A DNA stretch of 64,000 nucleotides from Lactococcus hircilactis (GTDB taxonomy: Bacteria; Bacillota; Bacilli; Lactobacillales; Streptococcaceae). Location of the stretch: assembly GCF_009601015.1 (NCBI RefSeq), contig NZ_WITJ01000012.1:1-64000 (forward strand), in the 5' to 3' direction. Shown here in pieces: positions 54,654 to 64,000 of the stretch (the stretch's first letter is position 1; each line of letters begins with the position of its first letter). The notes beneath the pieces are model-generated. The model was not told where the DNA came from and did not search any database. It saw only the letters and a program-made list of their open reading frames with translations. A program made the translations under genes and the position numbers.

Positions 54654-55175
54654 ATAGCTAAACAAGACAACAGAAAACCTATGATGAACGGTGCAATCCG
54701 TGCTCGTGAGGTTCGTCTCATTGGTGCTGAAGGTGAGCAACTTGGTGTTACACCAACTGCTGAAGCCCTCACACAAGCTGAAAATCTTAATATGGACTTG
54801 GTTTTGATTTCTAATCAAGAACCCCCAGTTGCGAAAATCATGGATTATACTAAATTCATGTTCCAACAAAAAAAGAAGTTGAAAGAGCAAAAGGCTAAGC
54901 AAGCCGTTATTGAAGTCAAAGAAGTGCGTTTGTCACCTGTGATTGACCAAAATGACTTTGATACAAAACTTCGCCAAGCCATTAAGTTTCTTGAAAAAGG
55001 AAATAAAGTTAAGGTTTCAATCCGATTTAAAGGTCGGATGATTACTCACCAAGATGTGGGTCGTCAAGTTATGGACAAGTTTGCTGATGCAACAAAAGAA
55101 GTTGCGATGGTTGAACAACGTGCCAAAATGGATGGTCGCCAAATGTTCTTACAACTCGCCCCTCTTAAAAAATAA
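54654..55175 (+). CDS. infC: Translation initiation factor IF-3, ATA start
   Basis: A 173-residue factor that checks start-codon choice and keeps ribosomal subunits apart. The N domain ([18 protein letters not shown]) and C domain ([17 protein letters not shown]) are intact. I place the start at ATA 54654, seven bases after AAGGAG, giving the peptide [16 protein letters not shown]; the first ATG (54681) lies 35 bases from that site and has none of its own. Rare start codons in infC allow IF-3 to repress itself. The operon continues with rpmI and rplT. Confidence 0.93.
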   Translation: MAKQDNRKPMMNGAIRAREVRLIGAEGEQLGVTPTAEALTQAENLNMDLVLISNQEPPVAKIMDYTKFMFQQKKKLKEQKAKQAVIEVKEVRLSPVIDQNDFDTKLRQAIKFLEKGNKVKVSIRFKGRMITHQDVGRQVMDKFADATKEVAMVEQRAKMDGRQMFLQLAPLKK

Positions 55176-55262
55176 TGGGCATTGCTCAAAGGCAATGAGC
55201 GTTGCATGTGGCACCAATCAACAGGGTTAACATTTAACTCTAATCACAAAGGAGAAAATAAA

Positions 55263-55463
55263 ATGCCAAAACAAAAAACTCACCGTGCATCTGCAAAACG
55301 TTTCAAACGTACAGGTTCAGGCGGTCTTAAACGCTTTCACGCTTATACATCTCACCGTTTCCACGGTAAGACAGTGAAACAACGTCGTCAATTGCGTAAA
55401 GGAACAATGGTTTCTAAATCCGACTTTAAACGCATCAAACGGATGCTTGTAGGGATGAAATAA
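55263..55463 (+). CDS. rpmI: 50S ribosomal protein L35
   Basis: A 66-residue basic ribosomal protein: [23 protein letters not shown] near the N terminus and [22 protein letters not shown] at the end are the family sequence. The true start is ATG 55263 behind AAAGGAG; an in-frame ATG upstream lies in the intergenic region. Confidence 0.97.
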   Translation: MPKQKTHRASAKRFKRTGSGGLKRFHAYTSHRFHGKTVKQRRQLRKGTMVSKSDFKRIKRMLVGMK

Positions 55464-55486
55464 TTTTTTTCATGCCTGACGAATTC

Positions 55487-55500
55487 TGTCAGTACTGACA
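55487..55500. repeat. Palindrome copy between rpmI and rplT (first)
   Basis: Perfect 14-mer inside a co-transcribed ribosomal operon. Confidence 0.95.
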
Positions 55501-55526
55501 GAAGACATATAAAATCTGAAAAATGC

Positions 55527-55540
55527 TGTCAGTACTGACA
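55527..55540. repeat. Palindrome copy between rpmI and rplT (second)
   Basis: Perfect 14-mer exactly 40 bases after the first copy. Neither is followed by a T run. Confidence 0.95.
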
Positions 55541-55577
55541 GAAATAAAAATTTCTAAGAAATAAAGGAGAAACACAA

Positions 55578-55937
55578 ATGGCTCGTGTTAAAGGTAGCGT
55601 TGCAACTCGTGCGCGTCGTAAACGCGTTTTAAAACTCGCTAAAGGATATTATGGAGCAAAGCATAAGCTCTTCAAGACAGCTCATGAACAAGTCATGAAC
55701 TCATACTACTACGCATTCCGCGATCGTCGTCAAAAGAAACGCGACTTCCGTAAATTGTGGATTGCACGGATCAATGCAGCTGCTCGCATGAACGGACTTT
55801 CATACAGCAAAATGATGCACGGTTTGAAATTGGCTGAAATTGAAATCAACCGTAAAATGCTTTCTGATTTGGCGATTACAGATGCTGCTGCATTTACTGT
55901 ACTTGCTGATGCTGCAAAAGCTGCGCTTGCAAAATAA
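55578..55937 (+). CDS. rplT: 50S ribosomal protein L20
   Basis: A 119-residue 23S rRNA-binding protein needed for early 50S assembly. The basic N-terminal extension ([20 protein letters not shown]) and globular C domain ([21 protein letters not shown]) are typical. AAAGGAG precedes ATG 55578. In relatives it represses the operon through the infC leader. Confidence 0.97.
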   Translation: MARVKGSVATRARRKRVLKLAKGYYGAKHKLFKTAHEQVMNSYYYAFRDRRQKKRDFRKLWIARINAAARMNGLSYSKMMHGLKLAEIEINRKMLSDLAITDAAAFTVLADAAKAALAK

Positions 55938-55942
55938 AAATT

Positions 55943-55965
55943 AAAAAGCCGCAGGGCTTTTTTTT
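55943..55965 (+). terminator. rplT terminator
   Basis: Stem AAAAAGCC/GGCTTTTT with loop GCAG and T run. Confidence 0.9.
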
Positions 55966-56051
55966 CATTGTTTCAGACAAAAGTTGATAAAATATTAACT
56001 TTTGTGATATGATTTAAAATGAGAATAAGAAAATAAGAGTTAGGAAAATAA

Positions 56052-57755
56052 ATGCAACGAGTGAAGTCCGTCTTGCAAAATAGTGCAATGACGTTAATGT
56101 TATTAATCAGTTTAAGTAATGTCGTTGGACTGTACATCTGGAGGATTCATCCGTTTGGGTATCACAGAACGATGAATTATTATCGCTTTGTCGCTCCTTT
56201 TGGACTAAACACGCATTTTATTTTGGCTTTTGTCTTAGGCTTTATCGGACTTTTAGTCAGTTTTAACTTGTTTAGATATGTTCGATCAGCTTGGATTATT
56301 GCAATGGTGACACAATCTGTCCTGTTAGGACTTCATTTGGTCATGGCACGACCGCTTTTTTCAATCAATGCCGCGATTTCCTTATTTATTTTGATTGTTT
56401 TGGGGGCGACGTACAAAGATTTCAGTCGTTCTTCTGAGCGACTCAACATGAGGCGTGGGCTGATTATTGCAGTCGTCCCATTTGCGATGGCACTATTTAA
56501 TACGCTATTATCCCTGAGCCTTTTGAGTAATAATTATCAAGGGTCTCACAATGCAGTGCTAAGTTTTAATGACTCCATTCGTTTTTTGTTTTTGATGGAT
56601 TTCAATCTTTCAAATTATAACGACAATGTACGCTTTTTTGCTTTTTCATTGATTATTGTGAGTTGGGCTTGTATCGTTATTGCTGCATTTTTGGTGCTAA
56701 AACCTTTGGTTTACAATCCCTTTGTCAGTTCATTAGAACGCAAAAAAACGTTTGATCTTGTCCAACGTTTTGGAAAAAATCCGATGGATTATATGACGAT
56801 GATGTCTGATAAGCATTACTTTTTTGGGGAAATGGTTGAAGGAGTGATTGCATATGTCATGGTAAATAATATCATGGTGATTTGTGGGGATATGATTTGT
56901 GCAAAAGAAAATGCTGTGATTTTTCTCTCAGAAATTCGTCGATTTGCTTATAAAAATAATTGGAAAATGTTATTTATGGACATTACAGATGACTATCAAT
57001 CTGTTTATGAAGGACAAGATTTTGGATTGATAAAAATTGGGGAGGATGCCTGTATTGATCTATCTAGCGGGTTTAGTCTAGCTGGAAAAGCACGTGCGAA
57101 AACGCGTGCAAATATTAATCATGCGAAAAAAAATGGGTTGATTGTTAAAGAATATGAGCCTACAAAACAGCGCAATGTGACCATTGAACGAGAAATTTCA
57201 GAGATTTCTAAAGAATGGATGAAAGGAAAGGGAGCAGAGATGGGATTCATGCTCGGTGGACTTTCTCTTGAAAATCCTTTGGGAAGACGTTATTTTTATT
57301 CAGAAAATTCGCAAGGAAAGATGCAGGCCTTCATTATATTTGTTCCTTATGCCCAAAATAATGGCTATATGGCTGATGTGACGCGGCGCAGAAACGATGC
57401 ACCCAATGGTTCAATGGAAATTATTTTTGCACAAGCATTTGAAAAAATGGCACAAGAAGGGGTCAAATGGGGCAACATCGGACTCTGCCCTTTGGCAAAT
57501 ATGGATAAAGATGATAGATCCATCACCACACAACTCTTTCAGTTCGTTTATGAGAATCTCAATGGTGTGTACGGTTTTAAAGGACTTTATCAGGCGAAGA
57601 AAAAATGGGCACCGACCGATTGGCAACCACGTTACATTGCGATTTCGCCTAAAGTTTTTGGTCCAAATTTCGCTTACGCGATGGTTAAAGCTCAAAACCC
57701 ACGCGGGATTAATAAGATGATCATGGAAAAATTACGAATTCACTCTGAAAATTAA
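56052..57755 (+). CDS. MprF-like protein with DUF2156 synthase domain
   Basis: 567 residues. Residues 1-230 hold about six transmembrane segments. Residues about 240-567 form the cytoplasmic GNAT-like DUF2156 domain of lysylphosphatidylglycerol synthases (KTRANINHAKKNGL, EWMKGKGAEMGFMLGG, YMADVTRRRNDAPNGSMEIIF, GVKWGNIGLCPLA, LYQAKKKWAPTDWQPRY). Full MprF has 14 helices and about 840 residues with a flippase, so the flippase part is much reduced here. It may modify lipids with an amino acid or serve another acyl-transfer role. No strong Shine-Dalgarno site (TAGGAAAATAA). Confidence 0.75.
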   Translation: MQRVKSVLQNSAMTLMLLISLSNVVGLYIWRIHPFGYHRTMNYYRFVAPFGLNTHFILAFVLGFIGLLVSFNLFRYVRSAWIIAMVTQSVLLGLHLVMARPLFSINAAISLFILIVLGATYKDFSRSSERLNMRRGLIIAVVPFAMALFNTLLSLSLLSNNYQGSHNAVLSFNDSIRFLFLMDFNLSNYNDNVRFFAFSLIIVSWACIVIAAFLVLKPLVYNPFVSSLERKKTFDLVQRFGKNPMDYMTMMSDKHYFFGEMVEGVIAYVMVNNIMVICGDMICAKENAVIFLSEIRRFAYKNNWKMLFMDITDDYQSVYEGQDFGLIKIGEDACIDLSSGFSLAGKARAKTRANINHAKKNGLIVKEYEPTKQRNVTIEREISEISKEWMKGKGAEMGFMLGGLSLENPLGRRYFYSENSQGKMQAFIIFVPYAQNNGYMADVTRRRNDAPNGSMEIIFAQAFEKMAQEGVKWGNIGLCPLANMDKDDRSITTQLFQFVYENLNGVYGFKGLYQAKKKWAPTDWQPRYIAISPKVFGPNFAYAMVKAQNPRGINKMIMEKLRIHSEN

Positions 57756-57781
57756 AGCTGTCAGTACTGACAGCTTTTTTG
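57754..57781 (+). terminator. Terminator of the MprF-like gene built on the palindrome
   Basis: AAAGCTGTCAG/CTGACAGCTTT with a perfect 14-mer core (57759-57772) and T run. Confidence 0.9.
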
Positions 57782-57856
57782 TTAATTAAGCAATACAATG
57801 TATCGTTAATTTTACAATAATGAGAACAGTTTTTTTATTTAGAGTTATCATAATTA

Positions 57857-57885
57857 TTGACACAATTTATAAAAAAGAGTATAAT
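57857..57885 (+). promoter_or_regulatory. opp operon promoter
   Basis: Consensus -35 TTGACA (57857-57862), 17-base spacer, consensus -10 TATAAT (57880-57885). The leader of about 75 bases has the palindromic stretch AAGTATAATTTTATTAAATTT on its minus strand but no clear CodY box that I can defend. Confidence 0.9.
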
Positions 57886-57965
57886 CATCCTTATCTTAAT
57901 ACAGTCTTAAAGTCTGAAAAAAAAAGTAATAAATTTAATAAAATTATACTTTGAGTGGAGGGAAA

Positions 57966-58982
57966 ATGAAGAGTATAAGTGATGATCAAACGCTCTTGAA
58001 AGCAAAAGAGGTAAGTGTTTCTTTTCGCATTGGAGGAGAGTTTTTGGATGCGATTTACCATGTCGATTTGGACGTGAAACGTGGCGAGGTTTTGGCGATT
58101 GTTGGCGAATCTGGCTCAGGAAAGAGTACATTTGCGACAGCAATCATGGGGTTACATAATCCCAAACAGTCTCGTATTACAGGCTCGATTGTTTTGGATG
58201 GTGAAGAAATTGTTGGTAAAGTTGGCGATCAGATGTCAAAAATCAGAGGAAACAAAGCGGGAATGATTTTCCAAGATCCTCTAGCAGCGCTTAATCCGCT
58301 CATGAAAATTGGTTTACAGATTAAAGAAATGATGGCTGTTCATGATGTTTATCCAGAAAAAGAACAAAACGATCGGATCATTCAACTACTAAATCAAGTA
58401 GGCATTCCAAATCCTGAACGTGTTGCAAATCAATTTCCCCATGAGCTCTCAGGTGGGATGAGACAGCGAGTGATGATTGCTATAGCCATTGCAAATGATC
58501 CTGACTTGATTATTGCAGACGAGCCAACAACGGCATTAGATGTAACAATCCAAGCACAAATTTTAGATTTAATCCTGGATGTTCAAAAAAGGAAAAACGC
58601 AGGGGTTATTTTAATAACACATGATTTAGGTGTCGTTGCAGAAATCGCAGACACTGTTGCTGTCATGTATGCGGGGCAGTTAGTTGAAAAAGCCTCAGCA
58701 CAAGAACTATTTACTCACCCCAAACATCCCTATACACGATCTCTTTTGAGATCAATCCCTTCGGCAGAGACAACATCAGACGATCTTTATGTGATCCCAG
58801 GACGTGTTCCTGCACTTATTGATATGGAACATGATAAGGATTTATTCTTACAACGTGTGCCATGGATGCAAAATCTAGCTGACAAGGTCGTTGCAGAAAA
58901 AATGGCGGAAGTTTCCCCTGATCACTTTGTACGTGGAGAAGCATGGAAAACTTTTGAATTTCCAGATGGAGGGGAAGCATAA
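57966..58982 (+). CDS. oppD: Oligopeptide ABC transporter ATP-binding protein OppD
   Basis: A 338-residue ATPase subunit. Walker [10 protein letters not shown] (about 47-55), the ABC signature LSGGMRQR (about 161-168), Walker B with DEPTTALD (about 185-192) and the C-terminal OppD/DppD region ([15 protein letters not shown]) are present. I start at ATG 57966 behind GGAGGG; an in-frame upstream GTG-like start adds five residues. First gene of oppDFBCA, the lactococcal order, which imports peptides from casein breakdown. Confidence 0.96.
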   Translation: MKSISDDQTLLKAKEVSVSFRIGGEFLDAIYHVDLDVKRGEVLAIVGESGSGKSTFATAIMGLHNPKQSRITGSIVLDGEEIVGKVGDQMSKIRGNKAGMIFQDPLAALNPLMKIGLQIKEMMAVHDVYPEKEQNDRIIQLLNQVGIPNPERVANQFPHELSGGMRQRVMIAIAIANDPDLIIADEPTTALDVTIQAQILDLILDVQKRKNAGVILITHDLGVVAEIADTVAVMYAGQLVEKASAQELFTHPKHPYTRSLLRSIPSAETTSDDLYVIPGRVPALIDMEHDKDLFLQRVPWMQNLADKVVAEKMAEVSPDHFVRGEAWKTFEFPDGGEA

Positions 58983-58988
58983 GAAATA

Positions 58989-59933
58989 ATGAATGAAATT
59001 TTAACATTAAAAAATCTAAAGGTACATTATCCTATACGATCAGGATTTTTCAATCGCGTGACAGATAATGTATATGCTGTTGATGGGATTGATTTGACTA
59101 TCAACGAAGGAGAAACAGTTGGTTTAGTTGGTGAGTCTGGCTCAGGAAAAACAACGATTGGAAAAACGATTGTTGGACTTGAAAACATGACATCTGGCGA
59201 AATGATTTATAAAGGTCAAGACATTAGCAAAAAGAGCACACGAAATAAATTAAAATACAATAAAGATGTTCAGATGATTTTTCAAGATTCAATGTCAAGT
59301 TTGAATCCACGGAAAAATATTTATGACATCATTTCAGAGCCGATTCGAAATTTTGAAAAATTAGATCCAATAAGTGAAAGACAGCGTGTTAATGATTTGC
59401 TAGATATTGTGGGGCTTCCGCAACAGACATTAAGTCAATATCCGCACCAATTTTCAGGAGGACAGCGTCAAAGAATTGGGATTGCACGTGCTGTTGCAAC
59501 AAATCCCAAATTAATTGTTGCAGATGAACCAGTCTCAGCACTTGACTTATCTGTACAAGCTCAAGTTTTGAATTTTATGAAACAAATTCAAAAAGAAATG
59601 GGAATTGCATTTTTGTTTATCTCACACGATTTGGGTGTTGTTCGACACATGACTGACAATATTGCAGTGATGCATTATGGTCGCATCGTTGAAAAAGGGT
59701 CTCGTGAAGCAATATTTAATGATCCTAAACACATTTATACGAAGCGTTTATTATCTGCGATTCCATCCATTGATGTCTCCAAAAGGCAAGAAAATAAAGC
59801 AAACCGACTTCAAGTAGAAAAAACTTTTGAAGAACAAAAGTACCTTTTCTATGATAAAGACGGACGTGCGCTCCCTCTAAAGAAAATTGGCGAGATGCAC
59901 TGGGCAGCACTACCTGAAGGAGGAACAAAATAA
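58989..59933 (+). CDS. oppF: Oligopeptide ABC transporter ATP-binding protein OppF
   Basis: A 314-residue ATPase paralogous to OppD and its partner. Walker A GESGSGKTT (about 48-56), FSGGQRQR (about 155-162) and DEPVSALD (about 179-186) are intact. It starts at ATG 58989, 6 bases after oppD, using the GGAGGGG at the end of oppD. Its stop codon is directly followed by the oppB start. Confidence 0.96.
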   Translation: MNEILTLKNLKVHYPIRSGFFNRVTDNVYAVDGIDLTINEGETVGLVGESGSGKTTIGKTIVGLENMTSGEMIYKGQDISKKSTRNKLKYNKDVQMIFQDSMSSLNPRKNIYDIISEPIRNFEKLDPISERQRVNDLLDIVGLPQQTLSQYPHQFSGGQRQRIGIARAVATNPKLIVADEPVSALDLSVQAQVLNFMKQIQKEMGIAFLFISHDLGVVRHMTDNIAVMHYGRIVEKGSREAIFNDPKHIYTKRLLSAIPSIDVSKRQENKANRLQVEKTFEEQKYLFYDKDGRALPLKKIGEMHWAALPEGGTK

Positions 59934-60893
59934 ATGTGGAAAGTAATTATTAGACGCATTCTGTTGATGATTCCTCAGTTGATTATTTTGAGCATTCTTG
60001 TTTTCTTGTTTGCTAAAATGATGCCTGGTGATCCATTCTCAGGATTAATCGGAGCAAAAACAGACTTGCATGAAATCGATGCCTTACGAAGAGCTGCAGG
60101 ATTATACGATCCCTGGTGGGAACAATATTTGCGGTGGGTAGGGCACGCTATCCATGGTGATTTAGGCATGTCATATAATCTTCATATGCCAGTGACGACA
60201 GTGATTGGCCAACGAGCCATTAATACATTTTGGCTCTCCTTGTTGTCTGTTGTGCTGACTTATGTGTTTGCAGTACCGATGTCGATCTCTGCTGCGAAAA
60301 ATGAAGGCAAATGGCAAGATAAGCTATGGCTGACGTACAATTCCATCACTTTTGGACTTCCACCTTACGTGATTTATCTCGTGATGATTGTTATTTTTGG
60401 ATTTACACTCAAATGGTTTCCAACAGGAGGAACGGTCAGCCCAAACGCGATTGGTTTCTTTCCTGTGTTATTCAGTCGCATCTATCACATGATTTTGCCT
60501 GCCTTTACGATGGCTATTCTTGGGACGGTCGGGATCTTTACTTATTTCCGTTCAGGAATTTTGGATGAAGAAACGCAAGATTATGTTAGAACAGCTCGTG
60601 CTAAAGGTGTAAAAGAAAAATACATCTTTACACGTCACATTTTAAGAAATGCTTCTCTTCCAATTGCGGCAAACTTTGGATTTGTCATTACTGGATTATT
60701 GAGCGGTGCTATTTTTGCAGAAACAATCTTTGGTTATCCTGGACTTGGGTATTTATTTATTCAATCCATCACAGGTCGAGATTATTCGATGATTACGGCA
60801 TTGATTTTGCTTAATGGTTTCTTAGGACTTCTTGGAGCACTTTTGTCAGATGTTATCATGGCACTGGTTGATCCTCGAATTCGGATTCAGTAA
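59934..60893 (+). CDS. oppB: Oligopeptide ABC transporter permease OppB
   Basis: A 319-residue inner-membrane permease with six helices. The first helix is [21 protein letters not shown]. The cytoplasmic EAA-type loop ([23 protein letters not shown], in parts) contacts the ATPases. The start codon immediately follows the oppF stop codon, and GGAGG lies within the end of oppF. Confidence 0.96.
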   Translation: MWKVIIRRILLMIPQLIILSILVFLFAKMMPGDPFSGLIGAKTDLHEIDALRRAAGLYDPWWEQYLRWVGHAIHGDLGMSYNLHMPVTTVIGQRAINTFWLSLLSVVLTYVFAVPMSISAAKNEGKWQDKLWLTYNSITFGLPPYVIYLVMIVIFGFTLKWFPTGGTVSPNAIGFFPVLFSRIYHMILPAFTMAILGTVGIFTYFRSGILDEETQDYVRTARAKGVKEKYIFTRHILRNASLPIAANFGFVITGLLSGAIFAETIFGYPGLGYLFIQSITGRDYSMITALILLNGFLGLLGALLSDVIMALVDPRIRIQ

Positions 60894-60903
60894 GGGGGAG
60901 AAG

Positions 60904-61826
<923 letters not shown>

Positions 61827-61881
61827 AACTCATTAAGCTTGTCATTTGGTTATCTGACGTTAAAGAAATAATCAAAAATGG

Positions 61882-61989
61882 AATTTGAAAGTAATCCTGA
61901 ATTGTTACTTTCGAATTTACACTGCTTTTCAATTTTTTCAGTAATTCCAAGACTGATTTCCCTCAAAATTGCAAAGCGGTGTAAATTCG
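61882..61989 (+). promoter_or_regulatory. Two mutually exclusive hairpins between oppC and oppA
   Basis: Hairpin A pairs 61882-61894 with 61905-61917 (13 bp, one G-T, 10-base loop). Hairpin B pairs 61912-61928 with 61973-61989 (17 bp, one G-T, 44-base loop with an inner TCAGT/ACTGA stem). They share 61912-61917, so only one can form fully. Neither has a T run. They may control mRNA processing, stability or termination between the membrane genes and oppA. Function inferred. Confidence 0.6.
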
Positions 61990-62038
61990 AAAAAGAATTT
62001 GGATGACTTTTGAAAATATTATATTTGGAGAAAAACGG

Positions 62039-63832
62039 ATGAAAAAAACGAAAATTACACTTCTTGCAACTGGGTTGGTCGTTGCAGCAGCAGCATTGAG
62101 TGCTTGTGGTAACTCATCTACAACAAGCTCAGCAAAAGTGCTTAAAGTAGGAGATTTTAAAGTCGCTTACGATAATAAAGCAAAACCAATCAAGGGTGGA
62201 GAGTTGAATGTTGCTTATGAATCGGATTCACCATTTAAAGCACAATGGTTGGGCGGGCTCAGCGATGATGCTACATTTGCTGCGATGTCAGCTCCTTCTG
62301 GAGGCGCACTTTTCAATGTTAATAGTGCATTTAAGATCCAAAAAGGAGGTCCAGCAGACATTACTTTTGATAAGGATGCAAAAACAGCAACGGTTACGTT
62401 GCGTAAAGATTTGAAATGGTCTGATGGTTCTGAGGTTACTGCAAAAGACTATGAATTCCAATATGAGATCATTGCAAACCCTGCTTATGGTTCAAGTCGT
62501 TGGACAGATTCACTTTCTAATATTGTCGGAATGGATGATTTCCATACTGGAAAAGCCAAAACAATCTCTGGAATTACATACCCAGACGGTGAAAATGGAA
62601 AAGTGGTTAAAATCCAATTTAAAGATAATAAACCAGGATTCACGCAATCAGGAAATGGTTATTTCCTTGAATCTGCGGTACCTTACAATTATTTGAAAGA
62701 TGTTGCACCTAAAGATTTAGCTTCAAGTCCAAAAACGACGACAAAACCATTGGTATTTGGTCCATTCAAACCAGTGAATATCGTCACAGGTGAGTCTATC
62801 AAGTATGTTCCGAATGAATACTATTATGGTGAAAAACCCAAATTGAAGTCCATCATCTACTCTACGGTCTCAACGGCCAAAGCTGTTTCGGCGATGAAGG
62901 CAGGAAAATATGATGTTATCAATGGAATGGCAAATAGTCAATACAAACAAGTGAAAGATGTCAAAGGTTATGTGACTCTTGGAAATCAAGCGTTGTATAT
63001 TTCATTGATGTATTACAATCTTGGACATTATGACACTGCGAAATCTGTGAATATTCAAGATCGTAAAACACCTCTTCAAGATCAAGCTGTTCGTCAAGCG
63101 GTTGCTTATGCAAGAAATGTCGCAGAAGTTGATGCAAAATTCAGCAATGGATTATCAACGCCTGCAAATGGTATGATTCCACCAATCTTCAAACAATTTA
63201 CAGATCCAAGTGCAAAAGCTTATGAAAAACAAAATTTGGATAAAGCTAAGAAATTACTGGAAAATGATGGTTGGAAAGTCAATAAGAGCACAGGTTATCG
63301 TGAAAAAGACGGTAAAGAGTTGTCTCTTGTTTATGCCGCACGTCAAGGAGACGCCAATCAAGAAACTATTGCTCAAAACTATATCCAACAATGGAAGAAA
63401 ATTGGAGCTAAAGTCACACTTTACAATGGAAAATTGATGGAATTCAATTCTTGGGTTGACCATATGACGACTCCTCCAGGAGCAAATGACTGGGATATTA
63501 CTGATGGAGCTTGGTCACTTTCATCAGAACCTTCTCAACAAGATTTATTCTCAGCAGCGGCACCTTATAACTTCGGTCACTTTAATGATCCACAAATCAC
63601 TAAAGATTTGAATGATATTGACTCTGAAAAATCAGAAGATCCAACGTACCGTAAACAAGCTTTTGTCACTTACTCAAATGATATGGTTAAAAAAGCTTAT
63701 GTTGTTCCAACAAACTTCTCAATTTCTTATACGCCAGTCAATAAACGTGTTACAGGAATGACGCTTGATTATGGGGATAATTACGGTTGGTCAGAAATTG
63801 GAGTCTCATCTAATACGCCAGCTTCGAAATAA
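62039..63832 (+). CDS. oppA: Oligopeptide-binding lipoprotein OppA
   Basis: A 597-residue extracellular lipoprotein that captures peptides for OppBCDF. The signal peptide MKKTKITLLATGLVVAAAALSAC ends in the lipobox LSAC (Cys near 23). The SBP_bac_5 family sequence includes KWSDGSEVTAKDYEF and VAYARNVAEVDAKFSNGLSTPANGMIPP. The size fits lactococcal OppA (about 600 residues). I start at ATG 62039 behind TTGGAG; an upstream in-frame ATG would spoil the signal peptide. No pepO follows, unlike the classical L. lactis operon. Confidence 0.96.
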   Translation: MKKTKITLLATGLVVAAAALSACGNSSTTSSAKVLKVGDFKVAYDNKAKPIKGGELNVAYESDSPFKAQWLGGLSDDATFAAMSAPSGGALFNVNSAFKIQKGGPADITFDKDAKTATVTLRKDLKWSDGSEVTAKDYEFQYEIIANPAYGSSRWTDSLSNIVGMDDFHTGKAKTISGITYPDGENGKVVKIQFKDNKPGFTQSGNGYFLESAVPYNYLKDVAPKDLASSPKTTTKPLVFGPFKPVNIVTGESIKYVPNEYYYGEKPKLKSIIYSTVSTAKAVSAMKAGKYDVINGMANSQYKQVKDVKGYVTLGNQALYISLMYYNLGHYDTAKSVNIQDRKTPLQDQAVRQAVAYARNVAEVDAKFSNGLSTPANGMIPPIFKQFTDPSAKAYEKQNLDKAKKLLENDGWKVNKSTGYREKDGKELSLVYAARQGDANQETIAQNYIQQWKKIGAKVTLYNGKLMEFNSWVDHMTTPPGANDWDITDGAWSLSSEPSQQDLFSAAAPYNFGHFNDPQITKDLNDIDSEKSEDPTYRKQAFVTYSNDMVKKAYVVPTNFSISYTPVNKRVTGMTLDYGDNYGWSEIGVSSNTPASK

Positions 63833-63840
63833 TGAATAAG

Positions 63841-63876
63841 AAAAAGATTTAAACTCAAGTTTAAATCTTTTTTATG
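63841..63876. terminator. opp operon terminator, bidirectional
   Basis: Perfect 14-bp stem AAAAAGATTTAAAC/GTTTAAATCTTTTT with loop TCAA and flanking T and A runs. Confidence 0.92.
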
Positions 63877-63881
63877 TCGTC

Positions 63882-64000
63882 TTATTTTTCAAAGAGATAA
63901 GTTGTTAAGGCTTTAGAAACACCATTTTCGTTATTACTTGTCGTGATGTAATCAACTTCATTTTTTACGGGTTGAGGAGCATTTCCCATTGCGATGCCAC
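63882..64000 (-). CDS. Cof-type HAD-IIB phosphatase, C-terminal end
   Basis: Only the last 39 codons are in the window. The visible GIAMGNAPQPVKNEVDYIT and TSNNENGVSKAL match the conserved C-terminal motif of Cof-type sugar-phosphate or flavin-phosphate phosphatases (GxAMGNA...AD.VT..N.E.GVA..L). The stop codon is at 63882-63884 and the opp terminator lies just beyond it. The substrate cannot be judged from this part. Confidence 0.85.
   Translation of the reverse strand, partial: GIAMGNAPQPVKNEVDYITTSNNENGVSKALTTYLFEK

Noticed and set aside
57900-57960. CodY-type operator in the opp leader
   Set aside because: The region is AT-rich and contains AATTTTATT-like strings, but I could not align a convincing AATTTTCNGAAAATT site by eye.

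Overview
The window looks like the chromosome of a low-GC lactic acid bacterium of the Streptococcaceae, most likely Lactococcus or a close relative. I base this on gene order rather than on any database search. The supporting features are an opp operon in the order oppD-oppF-oppB-oppC-oppA; aminopeptidase C; an SMK-box (SAM-III) leader on metK; the glmU-nudix-macP-mtnN block; a DUF1831 gene beside a NifS-type cysteine desulfurase; and the division cluster ftsA-ftsZ-ylmE-sepF-ylmG-ylmH-divIVA followed by a T-box-controlled ileS. Almost everything is core housekeeping. I see no prophage, transposase or CRISPR array.

Layout. 1-221: end of a tRNA cluster (partial Thr, Gly, Leu). 473-3491: aldolase, then a LiaX-like/PspC/PspC envelope-stress group. 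3592-7300: birA (minus), cfa, and riboswitch-controlled metK with a duplicated 3' end. 7451-18695: RNase Y, guanylate kinase, omega, PriA, Fmt, RsmB, and the Stp/PrkC phosphatase-kinase pair. 18914-20586 (minus): rpsO, a deoxyribosyltransferase-like protein, proC. 20829-28281: glmU, nudF, macP, mtnN, an HD hydrolase, pepC, rlmB, degV. 28436-37775: cell division and ileS. 37842-38231 (minus): two tiny genes. 38517-39713: tuf. 39883-42494 (minus): DUF1831, nifS, prs. 42812-50920: a duplicated-domain lipoprotein, pnp, an SseB-like gene, cysE, a TMEM175-like channel, cysS, mrnC, DUF1033. 51150-57755: mnmG, a HAD hydrolase, an unrecognised minus-strand gene, infC-rpmI-rplT, and a short MprF-like protein. 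57966-63832: the opp oligopeptide transporter. 63882-64000: the end of a Cof-type HAD gene.

The genes form several functional groups. SAM metabolism is represented by metK, cfa, mtnN and the rRNA methyltransferases. Translation is represented by fmt, infC, ileS, cysS, tuf, rpsO, rpmI, rplT and mnmG. Envelope control and division are represented by LiaX-like, PspC, PrkC, MacP, FtsA/Z, SepF and DivIVA. Peptide use is represented by opp and pepC.

The most striking feature is not a gene. It is a 14-bp palindrome, TGTCAGTACTGACA. I count 20 perfect copies and about 11 close variants, both between genes and inside genes. Inside genes every copy sits in one of the two reading frames that avoid the stop codon it carries. 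Several intergenic copies form the stems of transcription terminators, one occupies the stem III position of the ileS T-box leader, and one caps a 56-bp inverted repeat just before ileS. This looks like a highly iterated palindrome family, comparable in kind to HIP1 of cyanobacteria. I know of no function for it. Other points of interest are two predicted leaderless mRNAs (rsmB, rlmB), probable non-AUG starts for nifS and infC, a hairpin-rich insert flanked by an 84-bp duplication of the metK end, and mutually exclusive hairpins between oppC and oppA.
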